From a virus, in IMG/VR virus record IMGVR_UViG_3300045922_000910, positions 1-21,606 of that record: DNA of 21,606 nt; one strand, written 5' to 3'. Both the position numbers and the translations under genes were made by a program. This document shows, piece after piece, positions 5,920 through 12,992 of the stretch. Numbering within the stretch: the first letter of the stretch is position 1; each line of letters starts with the position of its first letter. Below the pieces are notes generated by a model. That model had not been told where the DNA came from. It saw nothing but the letters and a program-made list of their open reading frames with translations, and did not search any database.

Positions 5920-7272
5920 CTAGAAGCTCATGCCACCGGTTTGGAACCACATGTTCTGCGTGGCATCGTAGGTTAGGTCTATGAAGTCGCCTTCTGCGCC
6001 GGAGAGCACCGCTTGGGCATCATTGCGCAGGCGCAGGGGCACCGCACCAGCGGGGATGGTGGGGGCTGCGGCATCGTCCTGGTCCACCAGCACCAGGTTG
6101 TCATTGCCCACACCGGGGTGCAGGCGCAGGCGCACCGTGCCCACGTTCACAGGCACGCCTCGCAGCGCGCAGAAGTACTGGTCGCCGCTGTTGGGGCCGG
6201 GCACCCGCAGCTCCAGCACCTGGATGTCCTTCTGGGCTTTGCGCACAAACGGGCGGTCTGCGTCTATCACTTGGTCGTCATACGCAAGGCCTTGGTCGGT
6301 GTACGCCGTGCTAAACACGCTGAGGTCCACGGCACCGGCGGCATCTATGCCGCCAGGGTTTACATAGCCGGTGAGGTCAATGGACACCTGGGTTACGGTG
6401 CCACCTTCTTGAGAATTGATCATGGTGTAATTGTTATTGAAAGGGTGATAAATGCTGATTAAGGCCGCCTCGATGCTTGCGCCAGAGGGCTGACCGTTGA
6501 GGGTCTGGCCACCGGGGGTCTCCAGCGAGATAGGGTGGGTGCCCGCCACGCGGAGGATTTCCAGCTTGCCCGCCTGTATGACATCGGGCAGGGTGATGGT
6601 GATGGGGGCGGTGGTGGTATCTACGCGCAGCAGGGTGTCCGTGGGCAGGGCGGTGTAGTCTGAGATGAGGACGCCATGGGGCTGGGGGGCCTCCAGCGGC
6701 ATCCAGGAGAGGGCGTCCACTTCAGCCGCCCAAGTGGCGTTAGTAGACACAAAGGGGGTGGTGCGGGCGGGGTTGACGCGCCAGATGCGGCCATTGCGCA
6801 CCACCACTTGGTTGGCACTGTAGAGGTCGCCATCCACCCAGTCGGGGATGAAGGGGGCATCGCTGGGGCTGAGCTCCACCCACAGGGCGGGGTTGGTATC
6901 GGGGGCGTTGCCGGTGTTGCCATTGGCCAGGCTGCGGTAGAGGCGCAGGTTGTAGCTCACGTCATCGTCCAGGGCATAGGTGGCGGCGTTGTCCCAGGTG
7001 GGGAAGGCTGCGGGCACAGGCGTGGGTACCGCCACCCACAGGGCGGGGTTCCAGGGGCCCGTGGCCTGGGTGGTGGCCTGGTAGATCTGGCCCTGGTGGA
7101 TGACGGCCGTGCCGGCGGGGTAGGTCTTGGTGGGGTCATAGGTGGCCAGGCCGGGCGGCAGGGCTTGCAGCAGCTGGTACAGCTCTATGAGGTTGGTGTC
7201 GCCCTCTGCGTGGGAGAGCGGTGCGCCCTTGGTGGTGAAGCCGGGCGCGGCAAGCGTTCGGAGGATGGGCAT
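5920..7272 (-). CDS. Tail fibre / receptor-binding protein with three carbohydrate-binding-like repeats
   Basis: The protein has 450 aa. The N-terminus (GFTTKGAPLSHAEGDTNLIELYQLL, about 11-35) is the attachment motif common at the start of Bacteroidota phage fibres ('TKGxxLTxxEhDxN'). Residues about 45-185 hold three repeats of the CBM5/12-like pattern, each with an aromatic 'Y/W...Y-x-x-x-x-x-V-x-x-x-G-x-x-Y/W' strand pair and an ALWV-type end (45-80, 93-133, 145-185). The remainder is beta-rich, ending in a knob-like SGAEGDFIDLTYDATQNMWFQ. A role in binding a surface glycan is inferred. The C-terminal half is not assigned to a family. A 7-bp tandem repeat touches the start codon (from 7279). 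Confidence 0.72.
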   Translation of the reverse strand: MPILRTLAAPGFTTKGAPLSHAEGDTNLIELYQLLQALPPGLATYDPTKTYPAGTAVIHQGQIYQATTQATGPWNPALWVAVPTPVPAAFPTWDNAATYALDDDVSYNLRLYRSLANGNTGNAPDTNPALWVELSPSDAPFIPDWVDGDLYSANQVVVRNGRIWRVNPARTTPFVSTNATWAAEVDALSWMPLEAPQPHGVLISDYTALPTDTLLRVDTTTAPITITLPDVIQAGKLEILRVAGTHPISLETPGGQTLNGQPSGASIEAALISIYHPFNNNYTMINSQEGGTVTQVSIDLTGYVNPGGIDAAGAVDLSVFSTAYTDQGLAYDDQVIDADRPFVRKAQKDIQVLELRVPGPNSGDQYFCALRGVPVNVGTVRLRLHPGVGNDNLVLVDQDDAAAPTIPAGAVPLRLRNDAQAVLSGAEGDFIDLTYDATQNMWFQTGGMSF

Positions 7273-7278
7273 GTTTCA

Positions 7279-7309
7279 GAATGGAGAATGGAGAATGGAG
7301 AATGGAGAA
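7279..7309. repeat. AT-rich 7-bp tandem repeat (GAATGGA x4)
   Basis: Four perfect GAATGGA units plus a part unit fill the 44-bp gap between fibre start (7272) and the stop of the BppU-like gene (7317). On the plus strand they would read as 'MENGEWRMENGEW', a known false translation in Bacteroidota, so no plus-strand gene is called here. Confidence 0.8.
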
Positions 7310-7316
7310 CCGACGC

Positions 7317-7715
7317 TTACTCGGCTGTGGCGGCGGGATTGTCGGCTACGATGCCCAGCGTGCCGCGGAATACCTCGCGGCGGCCAAGGGTGAAGTCGGC
7401 GTCTACAAAGTCGGCATGTACTACGTAGTTGAGTTGCCCCACCGGCATGAGGCTGCTGTCTGCCCGTGTGACGAACACGTGCAGGCGGTTGAGCTGCTGG
7501 CTGTCCAGCGCCAGTGTGCCCTCTCCCGCATCGGTGTCTGGCGTGAGGGCGTAGGTCTTGACAGGGGTGGTGCCCACAAACAGGAAGGCTTTGACCTGCG
7601 TCACCACCGGGGTGGGCGTGTTGGGCCCCAACAGGGCGGGGGTGTGGGGGTCGCGCATCAGCTCGATGGCTACCTTCTCGTCTTCGTTGCGGTAGAGGGT
7701 GATGGGCTTTAGCAT
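7317..7715 (-). CDS. Ig-like / BppU-like baseplate or fibre-associated protein
   Basis: The protein has 132 aa, mostly beta-strand. It starts MLKPITLYRNEDEKVAIEL and has VKAFLFVGTTPVKTYAL (about 42-58), then QLNRLHVFVTRADSSLMPVGQLNYVVHADFVDADF (about 74-108) and a final RREVFRGTLGIV. This matches the layout of the BppU-N-like domain of phage upper-baseplate proteins: 'D-x-x-x-x-x-V-x-I-x-R...G-x-Y-x-x-x-x-x-x' ending in 'G'. The family call is weak; the position beside the fibre gene supports a fibre or baseplate role. Its start (7715) is 3 bp from the left inverted repeat of the four-helix-bundle element. Confidence 0.5.
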   Translation of the reverse strand: MLKPITLYRNEDEKVAIELMRDPHTPALLGPNTPTPVVTQVKAFLFVGTTPVKTYALTPDTDAGEGTLALDSQQLNRLHVFVTRADSSLMPVGQLNYVVHADFVDADFTLGRREVFRGTLGIVADNPAATAE

Positions 7716-7717
7716 AT

Positions 7718-7750
7718 AATTATAAATGATGAGTTGTGAATTATGAATGG
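7718..7750. repeat. Left inverted repeat of the four-helix-bundle element
   Basis: AATTATAAATGATGAGTTGT is the first part of a 32-33 bp AT-rich block. Compared with the reverse complement of 8133-8164 it matches at 26 of 32 positions. It starts 3 bp before the minus-strand BppU-like start codon and ends 15 bp before the plus-strand ATG at 7766. Confidence 0.7.
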
Positions 7751-7753
7751 AGT

Positions 7754-7760
7754 TAACTTG
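7754..7760 (+). promoter_or_regulatory. Weak -7 box TAACTTG ahead of the four-helix-bundle gene
   Basis: TAACTTG resembles TAnnTTTG with one T missing. It ends 5 nt before the ATG at 7766, the same spacing seen at the other three boxes. The nearest upstream TTG (7734-7736) is 17 bp away, inside the left inverted repeat. If used, this would give the gene its own plus-strand promoter, against the surrounding minus-strand block. Confidence 0.3.
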
Positions 7761-7765
7761 GTAAG

Positions 7766-8116
7766 ATGAAAGAGAATATTATCCGAGACAAGTCTTTTGC
7801 GTTTGCCGTTCGGGTGGTCAACTTGTACAAGCACCTGACGACAGAACAGAAAGAGTATGTGATGAGCAAGCAGGTTTTGCGTAGCGGAACAGCCATAGGA
7901 GCAATGGTGCGCGAGAGCCAACATGCGGAGAGCCGTGCAGACTTTGTCCATAAGCTGGCCATTGCACAGAAGGAAGCAAATGAGACGGCATACTGGTTGG
8001 AGTTGCTACAGGCCTCAGCATACTTGGCCGACCTAGCATTTGAATCGCTGACGGCAGACTGCACGGAGCTGCAAAAGCTGCTGGCCAGCATACTGATTAG
8101 CAGCAAGCAGAAATAG
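7766..8116 (+). CDS. Four-helix-bundle protein (TIGR02436 / S23-type)
   Basis: The protein has 116 aa. It contains the TIGR02436 signature: VLRSGTAIGAMVRESQHAES (about 38-57), then FVHKLAIAQKEANETAYWLELL (about 60-81). Four amphipathic helices are visible. Relatives occur in 23S rRNA intervening sequences and, as Avd, in diversity-generating retroelements; the stand-alone form is very common in Bacteroidota and its role is unknown. The gene is on the opposite strand to its neighbours. It is visibly poorer in G+C than the surrounding phage genes and is flanked by 32-bp imperfect inverted repeats (7718-7750, 8133-8164). I read the whole (about 7716-8164, 450 bp) as a small inserted element. No reverse transcriptase or rRNA is present in the window, so an Avd role is unlikely. 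Confidence 0.88.
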   Translation: MKENIIRDKSFAFAVRVVNLYKHLTTEQKEYVMSKQVLRSGTAIGAMVRESQHAESRADFVHKLAIAQKEANETAYWLELLQASAYLADLAFESLTADCTELQKLLASILISSKQK

Positions 8117-8132
8117 TTTATGGTGTTGGGGT

Positions 8133-8164
8133 AATTCATCATTTACAATTCACCATTCATAATT
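8133..8164. repeat. Right inverted repeat of the four-helix-bundle element
   Basis: AATTCATCATTTACAATTCA begins a 32-bp block that is the inverse of the left copy at 26 of 32 positions. It overlaps the 3' end of the large terminase gene: the TGA stop (8157-8159 on the minus strand) is made by the repeat. The terminase C-terminus is therefore partly set by this repeat. Confidence 0.7.
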
Positions 8165-9737
8165 GGTTGCGGCGGGTGCGCAATTGGATGTGTCCGGGTG
8201 CTTCGTTCCAGGAGGGCTGGGCTTCCAGCAGCCACACCGCGCCTTCTGTGGCATCTGGCGCATCGTCGTTCAGGTTAGCGCCGCGCTCAAAGCCCATAAA
8301 CTGGTTCTTGAGCGTGATGAAATCGGGCTTGCCTTTCAGCTTCTCGTTCCAGCAGAAGCGGCCAGCCTCGAAGATGGGTGTCAGGTTCTCTATGCGCTGT
8401 GCCTTGTTAGGTTTCTTGCGCTTGTCATAGCGCATGCGCAGGTGGAAGCCGTAACGGACAGACTGTTCGGCTATCTCGCGGCGGAACATCTCGTCTATGA
8501 ACTGCTGCTCCATCCACAGCTCCAGCACGGCATCCTTGGCGCGGTAGCGGGTCTCTAGCTCATAGAGCCAGGCGATGACGGCAGCCACGGAGCAGCGGCG
8601 CACAAACACATCCAGCCCGTGGAAGTGGCTGGCGGTCTTACCCACGACCACAATGGCCTTGTAGTCGCTAGTGGCCGTGTCCTTAAAGGAGGGGTCAAAG
8701 TAGGCGACGATGCGGTCATACTGCCGGTAGGGCAGTGGGGTGGTGTACTGCCACCAGTCGTGTTTGAAGATGGTGCCCTCGCGGGCATAGGTGTGAAAGA
8801 ACTCCTGCATGGCCGCATAATGCCCCGCCGTGTTAATCTTGGTTATGATTTCCTCGCGGGTGTAGCGCTCCTTCCAGGCGGGTTCGCCGTGGGGATATGC
8901 CATGCGGCCCTTGCTGTCTTGCAGGGCATAGACCTTGCTGTGGTAGAGGCCCTCGCGTTTGGGGTCGCCTTCCTCTACATCCCCCACCACATGCGCCAGG
9001 ATGCTATGCGGGTGGATGCGGTTGCCCAGGCACCACATGCGCGCGGCGCGAGTATCGAGGGCGAAGTAGGCATCTTCGAAGAGCCATTTAACGGCCTTTT
9101 TGACCCGGCGCAGGTTCTCCACCATAGCGGCGGTATCCAGGTCGTCGCCTATGAGCAGGTTCGGGCGGTTGGCACCTGCGCGCAGGCCGCGCGGGCTTTG
9201 GCCCAGCCCGAGGGCGGCGAAGAGGATGCTGCCTTTAGCAACGAAATGGCCCTCTTGCCAGGTGCCGCGCTGGTAGTAGTCACCCCAGTCGTGGATGAAG
9301 AGGTGGTTGCTGGTGAGCTGCTCGGCCAGGTCTGCCAGCAGGAAGGCGGCTTTGTCATAGGTGCTGCTCACGAGCAGGCAGCCGCTGAGCTGGCCGCGCA
9401 CCAGCAGCCAGAGCGGGGCAATGGTGCTGCCGTGGATGGACTTGGCATGTTCCCGTGGCCACTCGGCCACCCCCAAGAACCGCGGGTCGCTGGCGGCCGC
9501 CTCAAAGAACTGCACCTGAAACTGGGCACAAGGCGCTTTGCAGAGCTGCGGAAAATAGGTCTGGGCAAAGAAGCGGTAGTCGGCCAGCGCCCGCTCCTTG
9601 CGAGCGGCCTGGTCGCCGGGCTTGTCTTGGAACAACTGTTCCTGTGTGGCCACGGCCGTAGCCTCGCAGGCCATCTGCCAGCGTTCCAGTGCCTTGCGGC
9701 TGCGGGGGCTGATATATGCGGGGCTGCGGGGTTTCAT
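8157..9737 (-). CDS. Terminase large subunit, Mu gp28-like
   Basis: The protein has 526 aa: an N-terminal ATPase with a C-terminal nuclease. Walker A is the variant EWPREHAKS (92-100) and Walker B is LLIGDDLD (194-201). The nuclease is marked by YFDPSFKD (346-353) with D348, and by NDDAPDATEG (490-499) with acidic D491/D492/D495. It packages phage DNA into the head through the portal. Its start (9737) is 2 bp after the small-terminase stop (9740-9742), so the two are co-transcribed. The last codons and stop lie in the AT-rich repeat at 8133-8164, so the original C-terminus may have differed by a few residues. Confidence 0.92.
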   Translation of the reverse strand: MKPRSPAYISPRSRKALERWQMACEATAVATQEQLFQDKPGDQAARKERALADYRFFAQTYFPQLCKAPCAQFQVQFFEAAASDPRFLGVAEWPREHAKSIHGSTIAPLWLLVRGQLSGCLLVSSTYDKAAFLLADLAEQLTSNHLFIHDWGDYYQRGTWQEGHFVAKGSILFAALGLGQSPRGLRAGANRPNLLIGDDLDTAAMVENLRRVKKAVKWLFEDAYFALDTRAARMWCLGNRIHPHSILAHVVGDVEEGDPKREGLYHSKVYALQDSKGRMAYPHGEPAWKERYTREEIITKINTAGHYAAMQEFFHTYAREGTIFKHDWWQYTTPLPYRQYDRIVAYFDPSFKDTATSDYKAIVVVGKTASHFHGLDVFVRRCSVAAVIAWLYELETRYRAKDAVLELWMEQQFIDEMFRREIAEQSVRYGFHLRMRYDKRKKPNKAQRIENLTPIFEAGRFCWNEKLKGKPDFITLKNQFMGFERGANLNDDAPDATEGAVWLLEAQPSWNEAPGHIQLRTRRNQL

Positions 9738-9739
9738 CG

Positions 9740-10213
9740 TTACGCTTCCAGTTCTTGTGCTTTGCGTTTGACAAAGCCGTCCAGCATATCGGTCACCTGC
9801 TCAGCTGCATCGGGGTGATGGGCGCGGATGTAGCTATTGAGTTCGAGGCAGAAGTCCACGTATTGGCTGAGCGTCATGCCAGCGTTCAGGTCTTTGATGC
9901 TGGCCAGGATTTTGCGGCGCGCATCGGCTTCTTTGGCGTTGGCGAAACGGGCACCCGGCTCGCGGGCTTGTATGGTGGCCTCCAGCTCCTCCAGCTCGGC
10001 CAGCATGCGTTCCGCCAGCATGCGCGGGGCGCTGGCGATGCGCTTGCGCACCTGCTCCAGTCCCATCTCCTCCACCCAACTACCGACGGCGCGCTCGCTG
10101 TAGCCCACCAGTTCGGCTATGTCCTTGCGGGTGCGGCCAGCAAGGAAGAGTTCGCGGGTGAGCATTTGCGCGGCTTTGCGGGCTAAGCGGGGGGCTGGTT
10201 TGGCTGCCTTCAT
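9740..10213 (-). CDS. Terminase small subunit with helix-turn-helix, Mu gp27-like
   Basis: The protein is 157 aa from the ATG at 10213. The reading frame extends to 10405, but the added 64 residues overlap the divergent promoter region and the start of the protease gene, so I reject the longer start. Residues about 27-52 (TRKDIAELVGYSERAVGSWVEEMGLE) form a helix-turn-helix for DNA binding. The middle is helical with ARRKILASIKDLNAGMTLSQYVDF, a pattern seen in Mu gp27-type proteins. It should recognise phage DNA for packaging. A promoter-like pair (TTTG, 22 bp, CATTTTTG) lies just upstream. Confidence 0.82.
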   Translation of the reverse strand: MKAAKPAPRLARKAAQMLTRELFLAGRTRKDIAELVGYSERAVGSWVEEMGLEQVRKRIASAPRMLAERMLAELEELEATIQAREPGARFANAKEADARRKILASIKDLNAGMTLSQYVDFCLELNSYIRAHHPDAAEQVTDMLDGFVKRKAQELEA

Positions 10214-10218
10214 CCTGA

Positions 10219-10252
10219 CAAAAATGCGGTAGATTTGCGGCGGTGGGCCAAA
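10219..10252 (-). promoter_or_regulatory. Candidate promoter of the minus-strand block
   Basis: Read on the minus strand: -33 TTTG (plus-strand CAAA at 10249-10252), 22 bp, then CATTTTTG (10226-10219), which is one base off TAnnTTTG. It ends 5 nt before the small-terminase ATG (10213). Architecture and spacing closely match the plus-strand promoter at 10321-10353. Confidence 0.5.
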
Positions 10253-10320
10253 CGCATTTACAGAAATGGGGCAAGGGGTGTCAATTTTGTGCGTTTTCAG
10301 CCCACAGGTTGTTCTGCCAG

Positions 10321-10353
10321 TTTGGCAGGGTAGGGCAAGCCCCCGCATCTTTG
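10321..10353 (+). promoter_or_regulatory. Candidate promoter of the plus-strand block
   Basis: TTTG (10321-10324), 21 bp, then CATCTTTG (10346-10353), one base off TAnnTTTG. The box ends 4 nt before the protease ATG (10358), so the transcript would begin at or next to the start codon. Two other boxes lie in the same divergent region: exact TAGATTTG at 10230-10237 and CAATTTTG at about 10282; neither has a proper -33. Confidence 0.5.
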
Positions 10354-10357
10354 CCCC

Positions 10358-11470
10358 ATGCCACACCGCACGGGCCTCTATCTCAACGCTGCCAGCACCG
10401 GCCAAGCGGCCGAGCTATACCTCTATGGCCACGTAGACCGCTGGGGCGAGATCAACCTGAAGCGGGTGCTGGAGGCGCTGGCGCAGCTATCACCCGACAC
10501 CACGCTGCATGTGCGCATCAATAGCAACGGTGGCGATGTCTTTGAAGGCACGGCCATCCTGAATGCGCTGCAACGCCACAAGGGCACGGTGCACACGTAT
10601 GTAGATGGCATAGCGGCCAGTATGGCCAGTGTGCTGTTCCAGGCGGGTGCTACGCGGACGATGGCGGAGAATGCCATGCTGATGGTGCACAACCCGTGGA
10701 CGTATGCAGAGGGCGATGCTGCTACGATGCGCAAGGCAGCCGAAGTGCTAGACAAGGTGCGCACCAACCTGCTGACCACCTACAGCAAACGCAGCGGCAA
10801 GCCTGTGGATGAACTAGGGGCCCTGCTGGATGCCGAGACGTGGCTGACTGCACAGGAGGCGGTAGCGATGCAACTGGCCGATAGCGTGAGCGAGAGCGTG
10901 CTGGCGGTGCAGCCCGATGCACTGGCCGCTGCGGCCAATGCGCTGGGGCTGCGCATAGCGGCCTATAGCCCCAAGCCGGCGGCCGAACCCAAACCCGAAA
11001 CCCAAATCCATACGGAAATGAATATGAGCCTACTTGCGGCAAACCTCGGTTTGCCGGAAACGGCCGGCGAAGCCGAAGTGCTGGCCGCTGCCGCCAACCT
11101 GAAAGCGGAGCGCGACCGCTTGGCTGCCGCGCACAAAGCAGCCGAGGATGCCGCCGCGCGTGCGCGGGTGGACAGCCTGATAGCGGCGGCTATAGCGGAC
11201 AAGAAGATACTGCCCGCTGCCAAGGCGCAGTGGGCGCAGCTGGCGGAGAAGGACTATGCCAGCACGGAGGCCATCCTGGACGGTATGCCCAAAGCGGGTA
11301 GCCTAGGCGGACACGTGCAGCCTGTGGCCGAAAAAGGCGATGAGGGCGAAGACCGCAGCGACTGGAGCTTCCGCGACTGGGCCAAGCGCGACCCCAAGGG
11401 CCTGATGCAACTGAAGCAAGACAACCCCACGCGCTACTATGCCCTGCTGAAGGCGAACACCAAGCACTAG
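10358..11470 (+). CDS. Capsid protease (ClpP fold) fused to scaffold, Mu gpI-like
   Basis: The protein has 370 aa. Residues about 15-185 are an S14/ClpP-type protease: INSNGGDVFEGTAI (54-67), catalytic Ser88 in GIAASMAS and His111 in MVHNPW. The acidic residue is about D158-E160 in DAETWLTAQEA. Residues about 205-220 are a Pro/Glu linker. Residues about 221-330 are a charged helical scaffold-like region, with ETAGEAEVLAAAANLKAERDRLAAAHKAAEDAAARARVDSLI. The C-terminal part ends FRDWAKRDPKGLMQLKQDNPTRYYALLKANTKH. In Mu the I gene also yields the Z scaffold from an internal start; here Met221 (11018) and Met223 (11024) are well placed for that. It cleaves capsid and scaffold during head maturation and precedes the capsid gene as expected. 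Confidence 0.9.
   Translation: MPHRTGLYLNAASTGQAAELYLYGHVDRWGEINLKRVLEALAQLSPDTTLHVRINSNGGDVFEGTAILNALQRHKGTVHTYVDGIAASMASVLFQAGATRTMAENAMLMVHNPWTYAEGDAATMRKAAEVLDKVRTNLLTTYSKRSGKPVDELGALLDAETWLTAQEAVAMQLADSVSESVLAVQPDALAAAANALGLRIAAYSPKPAAEPKPETQIHTEMNMSLLAANLGLPETAGEAEVLAAAANLKAERDRLAAAHKAAEDAAARARVDSLIAAAIADKKILPAAKAQWAQLAEKDYASTEAILDGMPKAGSLGGHVQPVAEKGDEGEDRSDWSFRDWAKRDPKGLMQLKQDNPTRYYALLKANTKH
11018..11470 (+). CDS. Possible separate scaffold from an internal start, in frame with the protease
   Basis: ATG at 11018 (or 11024) falls exactly where the Pro/Glu linker ends and the helical scaffold part begins, giving a product of about 148-150 aa. ACGGAAATGAATATG carries a GGA purine run just upstream. 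By analogy with Mu I/Z and lambda C/Nu3, a second, shorter product is likely. Not provable from sequence. Confidence 0.35.
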   Translation: MNMSLLAANLGLPETAGEAEVLAAAANLKAERDRLAAAHKAAEDAAARARVDSLIAAAIADKKILPAAKAQWAQLAEKDYASTEAILDGMPKAGSLGGHVQPVAEKGDEGEDRSDWSFRDWAKRDPKGLMQLKQDNPTRYYALLKANTKH

Positions 11471-11481
11471 CCCCCACATCC

Positions 11482-11536
11482 TCAATTGCCAATGCTGAAT
11501 GGTAATCCGCCATTCATAATTCATAATCCATAATTC
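11482..11536. repeat. AT-rich repeat before the capsid gene
   Basis: TGAATGGTAATCCGCCATTC and the CATAATTCATAATCCATAATT that follows fill the 76-bp gap between protease and capsid. The TGAATGG / CCATTCA parts are inverted and could form a hairpin. It is the same family as the units flanking the four-helix-bundle gene. It might set the ratio of protease to capsid mRNA. Confidence 0.65.
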
Positions 11537-11546
11537 AACGAAAGAC

Positions 11547-12422
11547 ATGGCCGGAGTATTCAAAGAACTGTACAGCGACCAGATCAAGGAGGCGTTCTAC
11601 GCTGACGGCAGCTGGCTGAATGAGCTGACGAACTACGATGCGTTTGTAGAGAACGACGTGCTGAACCTGCCGGTGGCAGGAGCCGGGCCCACCACGGTGG
11701 TGGACAACACGAGCTGGCCGATGACGCCTGCCCAGCGCACGGATGTGAACAAGGCGCGCACCCTGCTGACACTGGACACCACGCCCACCCACCTGACCAA
11801 TGTGGATGAGCTGGAGACGGCCTATGACAAGGCAGAGAGCATCCTGCGGCAACACACGGCCACGCTGCGCGACCAAGCGGCCTTGCGCGGTAGCTACAAC
11901 CTGCTGCCCGCAGCGGATGGTGCGCAGACCCCGGTGGTGCAGACGACGGGCGCGCTGAACACCTTCCGCGCGGTTACGCGGGCCGACATCATCAAGCTGG
12001 CGAGCCGCTTTGACCAAGCCAACATGCCGCGCCAAGGGCGCACGCTGCTACTAGACAGCGTGGCGATGGAGGAGATCCTGCGCGAGGACATCACGCTGTT
12101 CAACCAGATCAGTGCGGCGGTGAACGGCACGCTGGCCAGCAGCATCTATGGCTTCAAGCCCTACATCTACAACAGCGGCCACCTGTACACGAGCAGCAAC
12201 GTGCCCGATACCCTAGGCGGTGCCTACAATGCGGGCGACAAGTGGGTGCGCGCCATCGCGTTCATCAACAGCGAGGTATTCCGGGCCATGGGCAGTGTGG
12301 TGGTGCGGGCCGAAGATCGCTGGGCCGACTACCGTGGCTGGCTAATAGGCGCACAACTGCGCTTCCTGGCGGGCACCATAGCCGACCGTGGCGTGGGTGT
12401 GCTGATTACGGCAACCAGCTAG
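11547..12422 (+). CDS. Major capsid protein
   Basis: The protein has 291 aa. It lies directly after the protease/scaffold. It reads as a capsid protein: VFKELYSDQIKEAFYADGSWLNEL (about 4-27), then VDELETAYDKAESILRQHTATLRDQAAL (about 87-114), ADIIKLASRFDQANMPRQGRTLLLDS (about 145-170) and GFKPYIYNSGHLY, a hydrophobic core pattern seen in Bacteroidota Mu-like capsids. It forms the head shell, probably HK97 fold, and is a likely substrate of the neighbouring protease. The HK97 fold is expected but not shown. Confidence 0.8.
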   Translation: MAGVFKELYSDQIKEAFYADGSWLNELTNYDAFVENDVLNLPVAGAGPTTVVDNTSWPMTPAQRTDVNKARTLLTLDTTPTHLTNVDELETAYDKAESILRQHTATLRDQAALRGSYNLLPAADGAQTPVVQTTGALNTFRAVTRADIIKLASRFDQANMPRQGRTLLLDSVAMEEILREDITLFNQISAAVNGTLASSIYGFKPYIYNSGHLYTSSNVPDTLGGAYNAGDKWVRAIAFINSEVFRAMGSVVVRAEDRWADYRGWLIGAQLRFLAGTIADRGVGVLITATS

Positions 12423-12430
12423 CGAGAGAC

Positions 12431-12985
12431 ATGAGTAGCCGACGCACCATATACCTCATAGCCGGGCACGATCTGCAACGCGACCTGGGCGCAGTGGCCT
12501 ACGATGGCACGCGCGAGGCGGTGCTGACGGCTGAGTTGCGCGACCTGGTGGCACAGCAGCTGAATAAGTGTGCGCGGTGTGGCGGCAGCACGGAGACCGA
12601 CAACGATAGTCTGGATCTGGCCCGCACCATTCAGGCCATCAATGGGCAGGCCAGGCCTACGGACTTTGTGCTGGATATCCACTTCAACCACAACCACCCC
12701 ACCGCCACAGGCACAGAGGTGTTCCACTTTGTGGGCACCAGTGCCCTGAACATAGCCCGCGCCCGCACGCTGAGCAAGGCGGTGGCCGGGGCGCTGGGCC
12801 TTCCTGACCGCGGCGCAAAGCCCGACACCCAAACCGCAGTGGGTAGCCTGGGCATCCTGCGGTTCACGCCCTGCCCGGCGCTGCTGCTGGAGGTGTGCTT
12901 CCTAAACGCGGGCGACCTGACGCGCTACCGTGCCCGGAAGCTCGCGGTGGCCACCGCCATATCCGATTTTTTGAAGAACCTATAA
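12431..12985 (+). CDS. N-acetylmuramoyl-L-alanine amidase (Amidase_3), endolysin
   Basis: The protein is 184 aa from the ATG at 12431, 8 bp after the capsid stop. An open frame extends upstream to 12242 inside the capsid gene, but that part is the capsid gene in another frame. Amidase_3 residues are visible: H13 in AGHD, E29 in TREAVL, H84 in LDIHFNHNH and catalytic E154 in LLLEVCFLN. It cuts the amide bond between muramic acid and stem peptide. No signal peptide is seen, so release needs the holin encoded next. A lysis gene this close after capsid is unlike most Mu-like phages. Confidence 0.88.
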   Translation: MSSRRTIYLIAGHDLQRDLGAVAYDGTREAVLTAELRDLVAQQLNKCARCGGSTETDNDSLDLARTIQAINGQARPTDFVLDIHFNHNHPTATGTEVFHFVGTSALNIARARTLSKAVAGALGLPDRGAKPDTQTAVGSLGILRFTPCPALLLEVCFLNAGDLTRYRARKLAVATAISDFLKNL

Positions 12986-12992
12986 ACGCGCC

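Noticed and set aside
7281-7712. 143-codon plus-strand ORF beginning MENGEWRMENG
   Set aside because: The N-terminus is translated tandem repeat, a known artefact in Bacteroidota; the rest is the complement of the BppU-like gene.
7766-8116. Avd-type partner of a diversity-generating retroelement
   Set aside because: The fold family is related, but no reverse transcriptase, template repeat or variable repeat pair is seen in the window.
8619-9818. 399-codon plus-strand ORF opposite the large terminase
   Set aside because: The terminase on the other strand has clear motifs; the antisense translation is Gly/Ala/Val-rich without domains.
10214-10405. Longer start of the small terminase (64 more residues)
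   Set aside because: The extension overlaps both promoters and the start of the protease gene, and its sequence is not helical or conserved-looking.
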